From Chloroflexota bacterium (GTDB lineage Bacteria > Chloroflexota > Anaerolineae > Anaerolineales > Villigracilaceae): a stretch of DNA of 64,000 bases. This document shows positions 9,779 through 18,171 of this stretch, piece by piece. Where the stretch lies: NCBI GenBank assembly GCA_016866215.1, contig VGNE01000007.1, positions 1 through 64,000 on the forward strand, written 5' to 3'. The notes below the pieces were generated by a model. That model made no database searches. It saw only the letters and a program-made list of their open reading frames with translations, and was not told where the DNA came from. Made by a program: the position numbers and the translations under genes. Each line of letters begins with the position of its first letter. Position 1 is the first letter of the stretch.

Positions 9779-11365
9779 ATGGCTAAAGATAAAGCAAAAG
9801 CAATGAGTTCGCCCAAACTTTGGGTGCCCGGTGACTTGAATGGCTTCTTCGGCTTATGTACCAACAGTATCACCAATACCCTGGTGGCAGTAGCCCTGAT
9901 GCAATTCGTTATTGGCTTTCCCGCAGAAATCCTGTTCGGAAGGATCGTTCCCGGGCTGGTTTTGTCGCTGGCAGTAGGAAATATTTATTTTGCCTATATG
10001 GCGTATAAACTGGCCAAGAAAGAAGGTCGTGACGATGTGACCGCCGTCCCGTACGGAATTTCCGTCCCGCACTACTTTCTTGTTACCTTCGCCATCATGT
10101 TGCCGCTCAAAATTGCTGGCGAGAGTTTTGAATTGATTTGGAGCGTCGGCGTGGCGTGGTGTTTCGTTCACGCCATCGTTGCAACCATCGGCGCCTTTGT
10201 TGGTCCCACCATGCAGAAGTTGACCCCCCGTGCGGCCATGCTCGGAACGCTGGCAGGCGTGGCTATCACTTACATCGCCATGGGCGCGGCATTCAATGCC
10301 TGGAACGCCGCCTGGCTCAGCATGGTGTCCTTCGGGATCATCTTCGTCGGCTGGCTGGCGAACGTACAGTTCCCTGGCAAGATTCCCGCCGGACTGGTCG
10401 CAGTGATCATTGGCGTTATTGTTGGCTGGCTATCCGGTTACATGAAGTTGGAAGGCCTTCAAACGGCCGTCTCCAACGTGGCAGTCGCAATTCCGTTGCC
10501 CCAAATTCAGGTTCTGCTAGCTGGACTCCCACGTGTTACGCCCTATCTCGTAACAGCCATCCCGCTTGCCATCTACCTGTTCCTTGAATCACTCAACAAC
10601 GTTGAATCCGCTCTCGCTGGCGGCGACACTTACGATACCCGCGAAGCCATGCTTGCCGCGGCCGGCGGCACTGCGGTTGCCTCGCTCTTCGGCTCACCTT
10701 TCCCAACCCTGATCTACATCGGACATCCCGGCTGGAAGTCGGTCGGCTCGCGCATCGGCTATTCCTGGCTGACAGGCGTAACCATGTTCCTGCTGGGAGT
10801 GCTTGGTTTGCTGGGCATCCTCTCCGCGGTCATCCCGCTGGTCGCCATCCTCCCAATCCTCGTCTATATTGGAATGTTGATCACCTCGCAGGCCTTCAAT
10901 GCCAGCCCGCGGCGTCACGCTCCAGCGGTGGCTATCGCCATCATTCCATGGATCGCGGACTACGTAACAACGAAAGTTAACAATGCCCTCGGCGCGGCCG
11001 GCACGAATGCCGGAACACTCGGTGCAGGCACACTTGCCAGCAATGGCGTGGAATATAGCGGCATGGTTGTGCTTGGCGCCGGCTCGATCCTTGTCGGTAT
11101 GATCCTGGCTGCCATCGTGGCTTACGTCATTGACCGCAATTGGAAAGGCGCCATCGGCTATACCCTCTTCGGTGCGGCCTGCGCGTGGGTCGGCTTCATC
11201 CACAGCGCCAAACTGCGCTTCATCCCCGACGGTCCTTTCAACATCAACGATCCGTCCTTCAATGCCACCTGGGGCCCGGTCGTTGGCTATCTGGCAATGG
11301 CAGTGTTATTCGTCATTATGATGAACTACACCAAGAACGACCCGCTGCCCAAATTGGAGGACTAA
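9779..11365 (+). CDS. NCS2-type (xanthine/uracil family) permease 2
   Basis: This 528-residue paralogue of the preceding permease keeps VPGDLNGFFGLCTNS at the N-terminus, TPRAAMLGTLAGVAI, and the central NNVESALAGGDTYDTREAML motif. GAGGAG at 9765-9770 precedes the ATG at 9779. Two consecutive paralogues suggest either two related substrates or a heteromeric or regulated pair. The C-terminal part, with GPFNINDPSFNATWGP between the last segments, is longer than in the first copy. A terminator hairpin follows, so downstream genes may be transcribed partly by readthrough. Confidence 0.85.
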   Translation: MAKDKAKAMSSPKLWVPGDLNGFFGLCTNSITNTLVAVALMQFVIGFPAEILFGRIVPGLVLSLAVGNIYFAYMAYKLAKKEGRDDVTAVPYGISVPHYFLVTFAIMLPLKIAGESFELIWSVGVAWCFVHAIVATIGAFVGPTMQKLTPRAAMLGTLAGVAITYIAMGAAFNAWNAAWLSMVSFGIIFVGWLANVQFPGKIPAGLVAVIIGVIVGWLSGYMKLEGLQTAVSNVAVAIPLPQIQVLLAGLPRVTPYLVTAIPLAIYLFLESLNNVESALAGGDTYDTREAMLAAAGGTAVASLFGSPFPTLIYIGHPGWKSVGSRIGYSWLTGVTMFLLGVLGLLGILSAVIPLVAILPILVYIGMLITSQAFNASPRRHAPAVAIAIIPWIADYVTTKVNNALGAAGTNAGTLGAGTLASNGVEYSGMVVLGAGSILVGMILAAIVAYVIDRNWKGAIGYTLFGAACAWVGFIHSAKLRFIPDGPFNINDPSFNATWGPVVGYLAMAVLFVIMMNYTKNDPLPKLED

Positions 11366-11382
11366 ACTCTTTCAATCTCAAA

Positions 11383-11420
11383 TACAGCCTGGGTATGTAC
11401 CTCAGGCTGTATCTTTATTT
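11383..11420 (+). terminator. Rho-independent terminator after permease 2
   Basis: 9-bp arms TACAGCCTG (11383-11391) and CAGGCTGTA (11403-11411) are followed by the T-rich run TCTTTATTT. It lies between permease 2 and the DUF2877 gene and may attenuate transcription of the second half of the operon. Confidence 0.7.
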
Positions 11421-11421
11421 C

Positions 11422-12345
11422 ATGCAATTCCACGCCGCCTCCCTTGGCTCAGCAATCCCGAAAAATAATTTTGATGCAACGATTCAAAGCCTTTTTGATT
11501 CGTCCCTCAACCTGCGGCTTGAGCATGAGGACAGATTGATAACGATTCTCATTTCGGATCATTACGACCTGCCTCAGGGGATTCGTTTGGATGAAAAGAT
11601 TCCGCTTCATTCTCTGACTGTGGGCCTGCGTGCGGCTTCGAGAGGCGGGATCCTGCGCTTCGACTCCTCTCCCTTAACCATTGACCTGCGCGGCGCACCC
11701 ATCTGGGAGGGAAAAATACCTTCGTTGATTCTGCCCAGCGAACAAGCCTGGTCAATCACATGGCGAGTTCTGAATGAACAGCAAAGACTCAAAAACACCG
11801 AACTTATCGCAGATGATTTATTTCAATCCCGCTCTCTTCATCCCCCCTTTGGGCAGAGAGCGGGACAAGCGGAGCAAGGTTCATTGCTCGCACGCAGACT
11901 CCGTCAGCCCATTCTCCAACTCATCGCCGCCGCCGAACAACTCGACTCACGCTCTGCAAAAGACGCCGCGCAAAATATGATCGGGCTCGGCCCTGGCGTT
12001 ACTCCATCAGGTGATGATGTATTGATCGGTTTTCTGGCCGGCTTGCATAGCACAGCGGGAAATGAAAAGGAAAGACCTGCATTTATTCAAACATTTGGAG
12101 AGTCATTATTATTACTTTCAGAAGAAACAAACGAGATCAGCCGCACGTATCTTTATCACGCTATTCATGGACAATTCTCCAGCAGTATAATTGCACTGCT
12201 TGATGCGATCCACAATGGTGATGAACCCCGACTCGCATTAGTATCAAAGGAAACCATGCGCGTCGGTCATTCTTCGGGAATGGATTCAGTGACTGGCTTG
12301 TTGATCGGGTTATGTGTTTGGAACAAAGAAAATTCTTACGCGTAG
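11422..12345 (+). CDS. allH: AllH/YlbF-like oxamate carbamoyltransferase subunit (DUF2877)
   Basis: The protein is about 307 residues when read from ATG 11422, chosen because an upstream ATG (11395) lies inside the terminator hairpin. The C-terminal half has GLGPGVTPSGDDVLIGFLAG and, near the end, VGHSSGMDSVTGLLIG, the hallmark of DUF2877/YlbF proteins. In Escherichia coli FdrA, YlbE and YlbF (AllF, AllG, AllH) together form the oxamate transcarbamylase of anaerobic allantoin use, and the next two genes here are the FdrA and YlbE homologues. The role is therefore inferred from family and context. There is no convincing ribosome binding site, so the start is uncertain. Confidence 0.8.
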   Translation: MQFHAASLGSAIPKNNFDATIQSLFDSSLNLRLEHEDRLITILISDHYDLPQGIRLDEKIPLHSLTVGLRAASRGGILRFDSSPLTIDLRGAPIWEGKIPSLILPSEQAWSITWRVLNEQQRLKNTELIADDLFQSRSLHPPFGQRAGQAEQGSLLARRLRQPILQLIAAAEQLDSRSAKDAAQNMIGLGPGVTPSGDDVLIGFLAGLHSTAGNEKERPAFIQTFGESLLLLSEETNEISRTYLYHAIHGQFSSSIIALLDAIHNGDEPRLALVSKETMRVGHSSGMDSVTGLLIGLCVWNKENSYA

Positions 12346-12387
12346 CAGGCGCTCTCTGGCGCCGAATTAATGAATCAAGGAAAAATT

Positions 12388-13944
12388 ATGGCAACTGCGC
12401 AACGCATGATCAAAAATCTTTATCGCGACTCCGTCTCACTGATGCAGTTCTCTGAAAAACTGCGCGCCCTGGAGGGGGTCAAACAGGCCTCAGCAGTGAT
12501 GGCAACGGAGAACAATATCAGTTTACTTGTGGAGGCGGGGTTGCTGGCAAGCGCGGTCCCTCCAAGTCCAAACGATTTGATGATCGTCGTCGAGGGCAAA
12601 GACGACTCGTCAACGGGCGCTGCGTTGGACCAGGCTGAGGGGATGCTCAAAGCCAAATCAACAGAAACAGATGAGGGCGGAGTCCGACGCGTACCCCCGC
12701 GCAGTATCGAGATGGGACTCGAGTCTATGTCATCCGCAAATTTTGTTTTGATCTCCACGCCGGGCGAGTACGCGGCGGCCGAAGCGCGCAAGGCTTTGCA
12801 ACTCGGCTTGCATGTAATGATGTTCAGCGACAACGTCAGCATCGAGGAGGAAATCCCGCTCAAGCAATATGCGCGCGAACACGACCTGCTGATGATGGGG
12901 CCGGATTGCGGCACAGCCATCATCAACGGCATCCCGCTCGGGTTTGCAAATCTCGTGCGGCGTGGTGACATCGGAGTGGTGGCCGCATCCGGCACGGGCT
13001 TACAGCAAGTGACTTGCCTGATTGACCGCTTTGGCGGCGGCATCACACAAGCCATTGGCACGGGCGGGCACGATTTGAAATCGGAGGTCGGCGGCATCAC
13101 CATGTTACAAAGCATCGCCGCGCTGACCGCCGACCCGCAGACGAAAGTGATCCTGCTGGTTTCCAAACCACCTTCACCCGATGTGATGAAAAAAGTTTTG
13201 GAAAAAGCCGGGCAAAGCGGCAAGCCCGTTGTGGTGATTTTCATCGGCGCAGACCCAGCCAGCGTGACGCACGGAAAAATTATCGGAGTGAAAACTTTGG
13301 AAGATGCGGCGGTTGCTGCAGTTAATTTTTCGAAGGGAAAGGCGCTTAAGAAATTTTCTAATTCCATGCCCGCCAAATATTCGGCGGTGGAAAAATCATC
13401 AGCGAGAAAATTAAAAAAGACTCAAAAATATGTGCGCGCCCTGTTTAGCGGCGGGACCTTCTGTTACGAGAACCTGCTGTTGATGAGCGAGGCGCTGGGG
13501 CCTGTTTATTCCAATATTCCATTGAAGAAGGAACACAAGCTCAAGGATGTGTGGAAGTCACAGGAGCATACAGCGATTGATCTCGGCGATGACTTGTTCA
13601 CGCAGGGACGCCCGCACCCGATGATTGACTTCCGCCTGCGAAATGAACGTATCATTCAAGAGGCTAAGGACCCATCCACTGCTGTAATCCTTTTGGACGT
13701 GGTGCTTGGCTACGGCTCAAACATGGATCCCGCGGGTGAACTTGTGCCAGCGATCTTGGAAGCGCTAAAAGTTGCCGCGAAGGCGAAGCGCAATCTGTTC
13801 TTCGTCGGTTTTGTGTGCGGCACGGACTCAGACCCGCAGAATCTGACTCGTCAGCAAGACATGTTGCGCGAGGCCGGGGTGATATTAACAGAAAGCAATG
13901 CGCAAGCCGCGCGTTTGGCGGCGGCAATTGTGAGCGGGAGGTAA
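12388..13944 (+). CDS. allF: AllF/FdrA-like carbamoyltransferase subunit
   Basis: The start is ATG 12388 (AAGG at 12377-12380), giving 518 residues. The protein has the succinyl-CoA-ligase-like architecture of FdrA: LMMGPDCGTAIINGIPLGFA, then VVAASGTGLQQVT and TQAIGTGGHDLKSEVGG, which are the nucleotide/phosphate loops of the ligase fold. A second ligase-type domain begins at about residue 350 (VRALFSGGTFCYE). It is proposed to act with AllG and AllH in carbamoyl transfer that releases carbamoyl phosphate. It sits 42 nt after allH and 2 nt before allG, an arrangement like that of E. coli. Confidence 0.88.
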   Translation: MATAQRMIKNLYRDSVSLMQFSEKLRALEGVKQASAVMATENNISLLVEAGLLASAVPPSPNDLMIVVEGKDDSSTGAALDQAEGMLKAKSTETDEGGVRRVPPRSIEMGLESMSSANFVLISTPGEYAAAEARKALQLGLHVMMFSDNVSIEEEIPLKQYAREHDLLMMGPDCGTAIINGIPLGFANLVRRGDIGVVAASGTGLQQVTCLIDRFGGGITQAIGTGGHDLKSEVGGITMLQSIAALTADPQTKVILLVSKPPSPDVMKKVLEKAGQSGKPVVVIFIGADPASVTHGKIIGVKTLEDAAVAAVNFSKGKALKKFSNSMPAKYSAVEKSSARKLKKTQKYVRALFSGGTFCYENLLLMSEALGPVYSNIPLKKEHKLKDVWKSQEHTAIDLGDDLFTQGRPHPMIDFRLRNERIIQEAKDPSTAVILLDVVLGYGSNMDPAGELVPAILEALKVAAKAKRNLFFVGFVCGTDSDPQNLTRQQDMLREAGVILTESNAQAARLAAAIVSGR

Positions 13945-13946
13945 AA

Positions 13947-15350
13947 ATGGTCAACAAACTTTTTGAACAGGATTTGCAGGTCATCAACGTTGGATTGTCC
14001 TCGTTCGCGGACTCGATCCAGCAGGCAGGGGCAAAGTCTCTGCAATTGGACTGGCGTCCGCCTGCCTTGGGAGACAAAGCCACGGGCGAGCATCTCGCCG
14101 CGCTGGTGAATCAGCCCGATGTGGAAGCCGCGAACCGTATTGCGTTCGATCGTTTTATGTTGGCCCAACCTGTTTTGATAGGAGTCGCATCGGCGCGCGA
14201 TGGCGTTCCAGATTTTGGCGAGAGAACGCTACTGCATGCGGGTCCTCCCATTGAATGGAAACGCATGTGCGGACCGATGCAAGGCGCGGTGATTGGCGCT
14301 ATTCTTTTCGAGGGATGGGCAGAGAATCAAATCACTGCGCGCGGACTTCCGGCAAGTGGGGGTATCAATTTCGCACCCTGCCATCACTTCGGCGCAGTCG
14401 GTCCGATGTCGGGCGTGATCAGCCCATCCATGCCAGTCTGGATTGTGAAGAATGAAGATCGCGGCAACCTGTCGTTCAGCAACCTAAATGAAGGACTGGG
14501 CAAAGTTCTGCGCTTTGGTGCCAACGACCCGTCCGTGTTGGAGCGACTTAAATGGATGGCGGCAACCTTGGGTCCTGCGATGGATGCGGCGGTTAAAGTC
14601 CTGGGCGGGATCGAATTACGGCCCATCATTGCGCAGGCATTGCACATGGGCGACGAGTGCCATAACCGCAATGCGGCCGCCTCCTCTCTTTTGTTCAAGA
14701 AATTGACGCCCGCTTTGTTGAAAACAGATTTTCCACAAGGTGATATTGCGAAAGTTCTTGAGTTCATCGCGGGCAACGACCATTTCTTTTTAAACATTTC
14801 GATGGCTTGTTGTAAATCCATGCTGGATGCGGGGCATGGCGTTCCGCACAGCACACTGGTGACTGCCATGGCGCGCAATGGCGTGGACTTCGGCATCCGC
14901 ATGAGCGGCGCAGGTGACGCGTGGTTCACTGTACCCGCTCCGATGGTGGATGGTTTGTTCTTTCCGGGTTATTCACAAGCCGACGCCGCGCCAGATCTGG
15001 GTGATAGTGCAATTACCGAAACGGCAGGCATTGGTGGGTTCGCGATGGGTGCCGCGCCAGCCATCGTCCAATTCGTTGGAGGAACACCTCAGGATGCGAT
15101 CGCTTATACGCGCGAGATGCTGCACATCACAATGGGAGTGCACAGTGGCTTCACGCTTCCGCCGCTCAACTTCAACGGCTCACCCGCAGGCATCGACGCC
15201 CGCAAAGTTGTTGACACCGGCATTCAGCCGGTCATCAACACGGGCATTGCGCACAAGGACGCAGGTGTCGGCCAGGTGGGTGCGGGCATAACGCGCGCAC
15301 CGCTGGAATGCTTCACGCAGGCGGTGAATGCGCTGGCAGTATCATCGTAG
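13947..15350 (+). CDS. allG: AllG/YlbE-like carbamoyltransferase subunit (DUF1116)
   Basis: ATG 13947 follows GGGAGG with good spacing and gives 467 residues, so the longer upstream frame is not used. DUF1116 features include ERTLLHAGPPIEWKRMCGPM, LPASGGINFAPCHHFGAVGPM, and GDECHNRNAAASS. A C-terminal GAGITRAPLECF motif is also visible. In E. coli this subunit forms the oxamate transcarbamylase with AllF and AllH. The gene is immediately downstream of allF (2-nt gap), and carbamate kinase follows after a repeat element. Confidence 0.88.
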   Translation: MVNKLFEQDLQVINVGLSSFADSIQQAGAKSLQLDWRPPALGDKATGEHLAALVNQPDVEAANRIAFDRFMLAQPVLIGVASARDGVPDFGERTLLHAGPPIEWKRMCGPMQGAVIGAILFEGWAENQITARGLPASGGINFAPCHHFGAVGPMSGVISPSMPVWIVKNEDRGNLSFSNLNEGLGKVLRFGANDPSVLERLKWMAATLGPAMDAAVKVLGGIELRPIIAQALHMGDECHNRNAAASSLLFKKLTPALLKTDFPQGDIAKVLEFIAGNDHFFLNISMACCKSMLDAGHGVPHSTLVTAMARNGVDFGIRMSGAGDAWFTVPAPMVDGLFFPGYSQADAAPDLGDSAITETAGIGGFAMGAAPAIVQFVGGTPQDAIAYTREMLHITMGVHSGFTLPPLNFNGSPAGIDARKVVDTGIQPVINTGIAHKDAGVGQVGAGITRAPLECFTQAVNALAVSS

Positions 15351-15470
15351 CGTCATTGCGAGCCGCCGATGCTCTTTCGGTGGTGTGGCAATCTCCAAGC
15401 CGAGCAGGAGATTGTGTCGCCACGGCGCCACGGCGACGCTTCGTCGGGCGAAGCCCTTCTCGCAATGACG
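15351..15470. repeat. dispersed repeat, GTCATTGCGAG family
   Basis: Begins CGTCATTGCGAG next to the allG stop codon and ends CTCGCAATGACG. It has internal arms GGCAATCTCC / GGAGATTGTG. It fills the gap between allG and the carbamate kinase gene without apparent coding capacity. Confidence 0.85.
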
Positions 15471-15516
15471 AATTGATTTCAAAGCAATCATTATTTTTCA
15501 GTGAAGGAGATTTAAA

Positions 15517-16464
15517 ATGACAGAAAAACGGAAACTGGCTGTGGTCGCTGTTGGAGGCAATGCGCTAATTCGCGAGAAGGGGAAAGAGTCATTGCCCGAT
15601 CAATACGCAGCCGTTTGCATAACCATGCCTCATATCGTTGACATGATCCAGAATGGGTGGGATGTTATCATCACACACGGGAATGGCCCGCAAGTAGGGT
15701 TTATCTTAAGACGTTCGGAGTTGGCCGCGAACGAAATTCACACAATTCCGCTGGACTATGGCGGCTCGAACACACAAGGCTCCATCGGCTACATGTTCCA
15801 GACTGCGCTGCAAAACGAATTCAAACGACGCGGCATGTCCAATCAGTCAGCCGCCATAGTTACAGAGACTCTCGTGGATAAGAACGACCCGGCCTTCAAG
15901 AATCCAACCAAGCCGATCGGTTCGTTCATGGATAAAAAAACCGCGCTTCAACATCGCGACTCCGAAGGCTGGTCGGTGATGGAAGACGCGGGCCGCGGCT
16001 GGAGGCGCGTGGTGGCCTCGCCGATCCCGGTGAAGATCCTCCAACAGGACGCGATCATGTCGTTGGTCGGCGCGGGCTTCACCGTCGTTGGGGTGGGAGG
16101 CGGGGGGATTCCGGTCATCGAGAATGATAAAGGTGAGATAGAAGGTGTCGAGGCAGTCATTGACAAAGACCTGGCTTCCGCGTTATTTGCTTCAAGTATC
16201 CAGGCTGATCTATTCCTGATCTCCACAGAGGTGGAGAAGGTCGCCATCAATTTCAACAAGCCCAATGTCCAGTGGCTGGACAAACTGACAGTTGATGATG
16301 CAAAAAAATATCTAACTGCTGGTCAGTTCGGCAAGGGTAGCATGGAGCCGAAGATTAAGGCTGTGCTTTACTTTCTTGAACGCGGTGGGGAAAAAGCGCT
16401 GGTGACAAATCCTGATAATATGTTGCGCGCCCTGCGAGGCGAAACAGGTACACATTTTTCATAA
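15517..16464 (+). CDS. arcC: catabolic carbamate kinase
   Basis: This 315-residue member of the amino-acid kinase family converts carbamoyl phosphate plus ADP to ATP and carbamate. Signature elements are VAVGGNAL at the N-terminus, ITHGNGPQVG at about residues 49-58, GWRRVVASP at about 161-169, and VVGVGGGGIPV at about 191-201. DKDLASALFA near residue 218 is the conserved ADP-binding stretch. GAAGGAG lies upstream of the ATG. As last gene of the operon it is the energy-yielding step after the AllFGH-type transfer, equivalent to E. coli YbcF/AllK. Confidence 0.94.
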   Translation: MTEKRKLAVVAVGGNALIREKGKESLPDQYAAVCITMPHIVDMIQNGWDVIITHGNGPQVGFILRRSELAANEIHTIPLDYGGSNTQGSIGYMFQTALQNEFKRRGMSNQSAAIVTETLVDKNDPAFKNPTKPIGSFMDKKTALQHRDSEGWSVMEDAGRGWRRVVASPIPVKILQQDAIMSLVGAGFTVVGVGGGGIPVIENDKGEIEGVEAVIDKDLASALFASSIQADLFLISTEVEKVAINFNKPNVQWLDKLTVDDAKKYLTAGQFGKGSMEPKIKAVLYFLERGGEKALVTNPDNMLRALRGETGTHFS

Positions 16465-16497
16465 GTTTGATTCCAAAAGGATCCGGGTACTATTTTC

Positions 16498-16587
16498 TGG
16501 ATTAAGATTCTTCGCGGCGTTCAAACCACCTCGTCCATTCTCCGCTACGCCTATGATCTCGAGGTCTGGTTCCAGGCGCAAAACCAT
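16498..16587 (-). pseudogene. fragment of a response-regulator gene
   Basis: Thirty minus-strand codons (16587 down to 16498) correspond position by position to residues 22-51 of the response regulator encoded at 17533-18171. They share MVLRLEP, GVAENGR (GEAENGR in the intact gene), LNAAKNLNP (LEAAKRLNP), and no gaps. Sequence on both sides diverges. This is a remnant of a duplicated or related NarL-type gene stranded between arcC and rpe. Confidence 0.7.
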
Positions 16588-16626
16588 CGCCATCCACAAA
16601 ATCTCCGAAATTTGACAGCGTCACCC

Positions 16627-17292
16627 CTATGCAATCGCACTTTGCAATGCCTTCACATTTTCCCCAACGCTTTTATTTCCACCGAATACGGCGCTGCCCG
16701 CGACGAGGACAGTTGCGCCTGCTTGTACGACTTCAGCGGCGTTGCTGGCGTTGATGCCGCCATCCACTTCGAGCCATGCTTTTGAGTGGATCGAATCCAG
16801 CATGGCGCGCAGGCGTTTGATTTTTTCTGTGCTGGCCGGGATGTAACTTTGCCCGCCGAAGCCGGGGTTGACGGACATGATCAGCGCTAGGTCAACATCG
16901 GGCAAAACTTCTTCGAGCGTAGTAAGAGAAGTAGCGGGGATAAGGGTGACGCCCGCCTTTGCTCCCAATTCTTTGATGCGTTGAACCGTGCGATGCAAAT
17001 GAACGCAGGCTTCCACTTGCACAGTGATAATGTCCGCACCGGCGTTGACGAAATCCCCAAGGAAGCGATCTGGCTCTTCGATCATCAAATGCACGTCGAG
17101 CAATGCGCCAGTCTCTTCGCGCAAGGGACGCAATGCCTCAACGATGAGCGGTCCAATGGTGATGTTGGGGACGAAGTGTCCGTCCATGACGTCAATGTGC
17201 AACCAGTCCGCGCCGGCAGAGATGGCTTCGCGGGCGTGTGATTCGAGGCGGGCAAAATTTGCGGCGAGAATGGACGAGGCGATTTTGATCAT
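16627..17292 (-). CDS. rpe: ribulose-phosphate 3-epimerase
   Basis: This 221-residue TIM-barrel enzyme interconverts ribulose 5-phosphate and xylulose 5-phosphate in the pentose phosphate route. Family motifs present are ASILAANFARL at the N-terminus, WLHIDVMDGHFVPNI (metal-binding His and Asp), VHLMIEEPD, LIMSVNPGFGGQSYIP, and LEVDGGIN. Length is typical. A 240-nt gap (17293-17532), with no recognisable feature besides a short TTAGAGAAC repeat fragment near 17356, separates it from the response regulator. Confidence 0.95.
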   Translation of the reverse strand: MIKIASSILAANFARLESHAREAISAGADWLHIDVMDGHFVPNITIGPLIVEALRPLREETGALLDVHLMIEEPDRFLGDFVNAGADIITVQVEACVHLHRTVQRIKELGAKAGVTLIPATSLTTLEEVLPDVDLALIMSVNPGFGGQSYIPASTEKIKRLRAMLDSIHSKAWLEVDGGINASNAAEVVQAGATVLVAGSAVFGGNKSVGENVKALQSAIA

Positions 17293-17532
17293 GGATATCC
17301 TTATTCAATAGTTCACAAAAACCGTGAGTAGATTGGGCCCTTTGGCGAAAGGCGTTAGAGAACACCAATTACACGCCATCGCTGGTGTAATCAATCTGGC
17401 GGAATTTCATCAGTTTATCGAGACAGTGTATGGCGCGGACGCAGCGAAGTGTGCCGGAGCCTGCGCACGACCAGGCTTTCAGTTGTGACGCCGTCGGGAA
17501 GAGCATGTGCCCTGCTCGCAGAGACATAGGGT

Positions 17533-18171
17533 TCAAAGTTTTATCAAGCCCATTTTAATTGCCATCAGCGCCGCCTGCGCGCGGTTGGGCTGTTTCATTT
17601 TTTCCAAAATATTTTTTGCGTGGCTTCGCACGGTCTCTTCGCTGATACTTAATTGACTTGCAATTTGTTTGTAAGTATTCGGCGTCGCCATCCATTCCAA
17701 AATTTCCATTTCGCGCGGCGTTAATAATACGGCAGGCGCATGTTGCGGCTTCATTCGCTCCACGGCTTTTCTCATTACATCGGGATGAAGGTACGCTTCG
17801 CCATGCGCAACCGCACGAATTGCGCGCACGAGTTCGCCGGGTTCGATGTTTTTCAGTACATATCCTTCAACGCCTGCCGCGACCAAATCAAAGACACGGT
17901 CATCCACTTCAGTTCCTGTCAACATCATAATCTTGATATTTGGATTTGACTTTCGCAGAGCAAGCGCCATCTCCTGCCCGTCCACTTCGGGCATGACGAG
18001 GTCAACGAGGACGATATCTGGATTTAGTCTTTTCGCGGCTTCCAATCCGACGCGACCGTTTTCCGCTTCACCTACGACCTCGAAGCTGGGTTCCAGGCGT
18101 AAAACCATCGCCAACCCTTTGCGGACTACTGCATGGTCGTCCATGATGAGGATCCGGATTGAATCAGACAT
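17533..18171 (-). CDS. NarL/FixJ-type response regulator
   Basis: This 212-residue protein has a receiver domain (residues 5-120) with the acidic pocket MDDHAVV, phospho-acceptor Asp57 in VLVDLVMPEVDG, Thr in MLTGTE and Lys in YVLKNIE. A LuxR-type helix-turn-helix follows (LTPREMEILEWMA, ISEETVRSHAKNIL). It is the partner of the histidine kinase encoded upstream, whose 3' end it overlaps by 8 nt. The stimulus and targets are unknown; the divergent position next to tusA makes control of the sulfur genes possible but unproven. Confidence 0.93.
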   Translation of the reverse strand: MSDSIRILIMDDHAVVRKGLAMVLRLEPSFEVVGEAENGRVGLEAAKRLNPDIVLVDLVMPEVDGQEMALALRKSNPNIKIMMLTGTEVDDRVFDLVAAGVEGYVLKNIEPGELVRAIRAVAHGEAYLHPDVMRKAVERMKPQHAPAVLLTPREMEILEWMATPNTYKQIASQLSISEETVRSHAKNILEKMKQPNRAQAALMAIKMGLIKL

